Below, in pieces: positions 58,994-64,000 of a stretch of DNA of 64,000 nt. Source of the stretch: Mercurialis annua (taxonomy: Eukaryota > Streptophyta > Magnoliopsida > Malpighiales > Euphorbiaceae); assembly GCF_937616625.2 (NCBI RefSeq), contig NC_065573.1:2557001-2621000 (forward strand), given 5' to 3'. The position numbers and the translations under genes were made by a program. Numbering within the stretch: position 1 is the first letter of the stretch; every line of letters starts with the position of its first letter. Below the pieces are notes generated by a model. The model made no database searches. It was not told where the DNA came from and saw nothing but the letters and a program-made list of their open reading frames with translations.

Positions 58994-61900
58994 ATTACGA
59001 AACAAAAGCAAACGTTTCCCATTTTTAGCGATTTAAGCCATATGTTTATAAACGTTATGAAACAAAACCAAACGTTTCATCTTTTTAGCGATTTAAGCCA
59101 AACGTTTGTAAACGTTACGAAACAAATTCAAACGTTTCACCTTTATAGCGATTTATGCCAAACGTATACAAACGATACAGAAGAAAACCAAACGTATGAC
59201 ATTTTTAGCGATTTAAACCAAACGTTACAAAACGAATCCAAACTTTTCCCCATTTTAGCGATTTAAGCCAAACGTTTACAAACGTTACGAAACAAATCCT
59301 AGCGTTTCCGCATTTTAGCGACTCAAGCCAAACGTTTACAAACGTTACGAAACAAATCCAAACGTTTCACCTTTTTAGCGATTTAAGCCTAACGGTTACA
59401 AACGTTACGAGCAAATCCAAATGGTTCCCCATTTTAGCGATATAAGCCAAACGTTTACAAACGTTACAAACAAATCCAAACGTTTCACCTTTTTAGCGAT
59501 TTAAGCCAAATGTTTACAAATGTTACGAAACAAATCTAAACGTTTCACCTTTTTAGTGATTGCAACCAAACGTTTACAAACGTTACGAAACAAATGCAAA
59601 CGTTTCACCTTTTTAGCGATTTATGCAAATCGTTTACAAATGTTACGAAACAAATCCAAACATTTCACCTTTTAAGAGATTTAAGCCAAACGTATACAAA
59701 CATTACGAAACAAATCCAAACGTTTCAAAACGTTACGAAACAAATCCAAACGTTTCACTATTTTAGTGATTGAAGTTAAACGTTTAAAAACATTACGAAA
59801 CGAATCCAAGCGTTTCACCTTTTTAGCAATTTAAGCCAGACGTTTACAAACGATAAGAAACAAATTCAAACGTTTCACCTTTTTTGCTATTGAAGCCAAA
59901 TATTTACAAACATTACGAAACAAAACCAAACGTTAATAAACGTTACGAAACAAATCCAAATGTTTCACCTTTTTAGCGATTTAAGCCAAATGTTTACAAA
60001 CTTTATGAAATAAAAGCAAACGTTTCACCTTTTTAGCGATTTATGCCAAACGTTAAGAAACGTTACAAAACAAATCCAAACGTTTACCCATTTTAGCGAT
60101 TTAAGCCATATGTTTAAAACATTACGAAACAAATTCAAGCGTTTCACCTTCTTAGCAATTTTAGTCAAACATTTACAAACGTTACGAAACAAAACCAAAC
60201 GTTTCACCTTTTTAGCGATTTGAGCCAAACGTTTATAAACGTTATGAAACAAATCCAAACTTTTTTCCATTTTAGCGATTTAAGTGAAACGTTTACAAAC
60301 GTGACAAAACAAATCCAAGCGTTTCACCTTTTTAGCACTTTAAGCCACACGTTTACAAACGTTACGAAATAAATCTAAACGTTTCCCCATTTTAGCGATT
60401 TAAGCCAAACATGTACAAACATTACGAATCAAATCCAAGTGTTTCACCTTTTTAGCAATTTAAGCCAAACGTTTACAAACATTACGAAACAAAACCAAAC
60501 GTTTCATATTTTTCGCGATTTAAGCCAAACGTTTATAAATGCTACGAAACAAAACCAAACATTCCATCTTTTTAGCAATTTAAGCCAAACATTTGTAAAC
60601 GTTAAGAAACAAATCTAAACGTTTCCCCTTTTTAGCGATTTAAGCCAAACGTTTACAAACGTTACGAAACAAAACCAAACGTTTCACATTTTTAGCTATT
60701 TAAACCAAACGTTTACAAACGTTACGAAACAAATCCAAATGTTTCCCCATTTTAACGATTTAAGACAAACGTTTACAAACATTACGAAATAAATCCTAGC
60801 ATTTTCTCATTTTAGCGATTCAAGCCAAACGTTTACAATCGTTTCAAAACAAATCCATACGTTTCACCTTTTTAGTGATTTAAGCCAAACGTTTACAAAC
60901 GTTACAAAACAAATCCAAATGGTTCCTCATTTTATCGATTTAAGCCAAACATTTACAAACATTACAAACAAATCCAAACGTTTCGCCTTTTTAGCAATTC
61001 AAGCCAAACGTTTACAAACTTTACGAAAGAAATCTAAACGTTTCCCCTTTATAGCGATTTAAGCCAAAAGTTTATAAACGTTACGAAACAAATCCAAGTG
61101 TTTCATATTTTTAGCGATTTAATCCAAAAGTTTACAAACGTTACGAAACCAATACAAGCGTTTCACCTTTTTAGCAATTTAAGCCGAACGTTTACAAAAG
61201 TTATGAAGCAAATCTAAACGTTTCACCTTCTTATTGATTGCAGCCAACCGTTTACAAACGTTACGAAACAAATGCAAATGTTTCACCTTGTTAGTGATTT
61301 AGGCCAACCGTTTACAAATGTTACGAAACAAATCCAAAAGTTTCACCTTTTATGCGATTTCAGCCAAACGTTGCGAAACAAATCCAAGTGTTTCACCTTT
61401 TTAGCAATTTAAGCCGAACGTTTACAAACGTTATGAAACAAATCCAAACATTTAAACTTTTTAGGGATTGAAGCCAAATATTTACAAACGTTGCGAAACA
61501 ATGCCAAACGTTTCACCTTTTTAGCGATTTAAGCCAAATGTTTACAAACGTTACAAAACAAATCCAAACATTTCACAGTTAAACATTTGCAAACGTTACG
61601 AAACAAATCCAAGCATTTTTCACCTTTTTAGCAATTTAAGCCAGACGTTTATAAACATTATGAAATGAATCCAAACGTTCACCTTTTTAGCGATTGAAAC
61701 CAAACATTTACAAACGTTACGAAACAAATCCAAGCGTTTAAAACGTTTTAAATCCAAGCGGTTGGCTTCAATCGCGAAAAAGGTGAAACGTTACGAAACA
61801 AATCCAAATGTTTCACCTTTTTAGCGATTTAAGCCATATATTTACAAACATTACGAAATAAATCCAAACGTTTCACCTTTTTATGATTTAAGCCAAACAT

Positions 61901-64000
61901 TTACAAAAGTTACAAAACAACAAACTATACAAAACAAAACCAAATATTTCATCTTTTTAGAGATTTAAGCCAAACGCTTAGAAACATGACAAACCAAATC
62001 CAAACGTGTCACCTTTTTAGCAATTTAAGCAAAACGTTTACAATGTTACGAAACAAAACGAAACGTTTAAAATGTTACAAAACAATACCAAAGGTTTGCG
62101 AAATAAAATCTAAACGCTTCACCTTTTTAGAAATTTAAGCCAAATGTTTACAAACATTACGAAACAAATCCAAGCATTTTACCTTTATAGAAATTTAAGC
62201 CAAACGTTTACAAACTAAACGAATCAAAGCCTAACGTTTAAAATGTTACGAAATAAATCCAAAAGTTTAACTTTTTTTAGCGATTTAAGCCAAACGTTTA
62301 CAAACGTTACGAAACAAATCTAAACGCTGCACCTTTTTATTGATTGAAGCCAAACGTTTACAAACGTTATGAAACAAAATCAAACATTTCACCTTTTTAG
62401 CAAATTAAGCAAAATGTTAACAAACATTACGAAATAAATCCAAACATTTCCCCTCTTTAGCAATTTAAGCCAAACGTTAACAAACGTTACAAAACAAATC
62501 CAAATGTTTCACCTTTTTAGCGATTTAAGCCAAACGTTTACAATCGTTATGAAAAAATCCAAACATTTCATCTTTTAAGCGATTGAAGTCAAACATTTAC
62601 AAACGTTACAAAATAAAACCAAACGTTTAAAACGATACGAAACATATCAAAATGTTTCACTTTTTTAGCGATTTAAGCCAAACGGTTACAAATGTTGCGA
62701 AACAAATCCAAACGTTTACGAAAGTTACGAAACAAATCCAAACATTTATAAACGTTACTAAACAAATCCAAACGTTTCACCTTTTTAGCGATTTAAGCCA
62801 AACGTTTACAAATGTTACGAAACAAAACCAAAAGTTTCACCTTTTTAGCGAATTAAGCCAAACGTTTACAAACGTTACAAAACAAATCCAAATGTTTCAC
62901 CTTTTTAGTGATTTATGCCAAACGTTTAAAACGTTATGAAAGAAATCCAAGCATTTCATTTTTTTAGCGATTTAAGCCAAACGATTATAAACGTTACGAA
63001 ACAAATCCAAACGTTTCCCCATTTAAGCAATTTAAGCCAAACATTTACAAACGTTACGAAATAAATCCAAGTGTTTCACCTTTTTAGCGATTTAAGACAA
63101 ACGTTTACAAATGTTACAAAACAAATCAAAACATTCAACCTTTTTAGCAATTTAAACCAAACATTATGAAACAAATCCAAATGTTTCACCTTTTTAGCGA
63201 TTTATGCCAAACGTTTATAAACGTTACGAAACGAATCCAAACGTTTCACCTTTTTAGCGATTTAAGCTAAACGTTTACAAACGTTACCAAACAAATTCAA
63301 ACGTTTCCCCAATTTAGCGATTTAAGCCAAACGTGTACAAACGTTACGAAACAAATCCAAGCATTTCATCTTTTTAGCAATTTAAGCCAAACATTTACAA
63401 ACGTTACGAAACAAATCTTGATGTTTCACCTTTTTAGCGATATAAGCCAAACGTTTACAAACGTTAAAAAATAAATCCAAACATTTCACATTTATAGGTA
63501 TTTAAGCAAAACATTTACAAACGTTACGGAACAAATCCAAATGTTTCACATTTTTAGCGATTTAAGCCAAACGTTTACAAACGTTATAAAAAAAATCCAA
63601 GCGTTTCACCTTTTTAGCAATTTAATCCAAACGTTACGAAACAAATCCAACCGTTTCACATTTTTAGCGATTTAATCCAAAGCTTTAAAACTTTACGAAA
63701 CAAATCCAAATGTTTCCCCATTTTAGAGATTTATGCCAAACTTGTACAAACGTTACGAAACAAATCCAAGCATTTCACCTTTTTAGCAATTTACGCCAAA
63801 CATTTACAAACGTTACGAAACAAATCCAAACGTTTCACCTTTTTAGGGATATAAGCCAAACGTTTACAAACGTTACGAAATAAATCCAAACATTTCACAT
63901 ATTTAGGTATTTAAGCCAAACATTTACAAATGTTATGAAACAAATCCAAATGTTTCACATTTTTAGCGAGTTAAGCCAAACGTTTATAAACGTTACAAAA
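58994..64000 (+). repeat. 60-bp satellite, domain S8, + orientation, runs past the window end
   Basis: It begins with the right ATTAC duplication. The start matches S5. A variant pair (AATCCTAGC followed by a CATTTTAGCGA-type unit) recurs with a 1497-bp offset (59294 and 60791), indicating a higher-order repeat of about 1.5 kb. A tiny inverted piece lies at about 61750-61785, next to AAACGTTT at 61741-61748. Confidence 0.93.

Noticed and set aside
16378..64000. Dozens of 60-200-codon frames in the satellite
   Set aside because: All are the same 20-codon unit read through the 60-bp repeat, broken irregularly by stops and frameshifts, without a shared start, terminal domain or flanking signals.

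Overview
The window is repeat-dense plant heterochromatin. I find no ordinary host gene, tRNA or rRNA. About 36.6 kb of the 64 kb is a 60-bp tandem satellite, roughly 610 monomers. The rest is LTR-retrotransposon sequence of two related Ty3/gypsy-type families. A flowering-plant nuclear genome is indicated by the initiator-Met-tRNA primer binding sites, the chromovirus with a C-terminal chromodomain, the LTRs running TG...CA and the long satellite. Species and chromosome position cannot be read from the sequence; pericentromeric or other heterochromatin is my inference.

Layout. 1-6872 is a non-autonomous LTR element (element 1, + strand): the last 62 bp of its 5' LTR, a PBS, one gag-like ORF, about 2.7 kb of non-coding sequence, a PPT and a complete 2507-bp 3' LTR. 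6873-16377 is a chromovirus (element 3, - strand) with gag, protease, RT, RNase H, integrase and chromodomain. It is inactivated by four in-frame TAA codons and one frameshift, and its left LTR is cut where element 1 lies inside it. 16378-23155 is satellite in + orientation and 23164-33211 is satellite in - orientation. 33212-39188 is a doubly truncated, inverted copy of element 1's family (element 2). 39189-64000 is satellite with several orientation switches, interrupted by two inverted solo LTRs of element 1's family (46372-48931 and 56549-58993).

Relationships. The two solo LTRs carry the same 5-bp target-site duplication (ATTAC) and matching satellite flanks, so about 39.19-49.47 kb and 50.84-59.5 kb are a large direct duplication. 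The satellite also shows nested higher-order repeats of about 1.5, 1.74 and 2.8-3.2 kb. The gag-only family shares LTR ends, PBS, PPT-proximal sequence and a gag C-terminal segment with the chromovirus, so it is probably a parasite of that family's machinery.

Most interesting signals. (a) The satellite monomer has a built-in 10-bp register and a palindromic AAACGTTT at which several orientation switches fall. (b) LTRs of both families carry GC-rich hairpin minisatellites at the same relative position but with unrelated sequences. (c) LTRs of both families appear to contain a leader intron, with a short hairpin that shows a compensatory base-pair change just before the likely branch point. (d) The gag-only ORF carries three QNG[F/Y] motifs spaced exactly 15 residues apart and a long acidic tract, kept in both copies.
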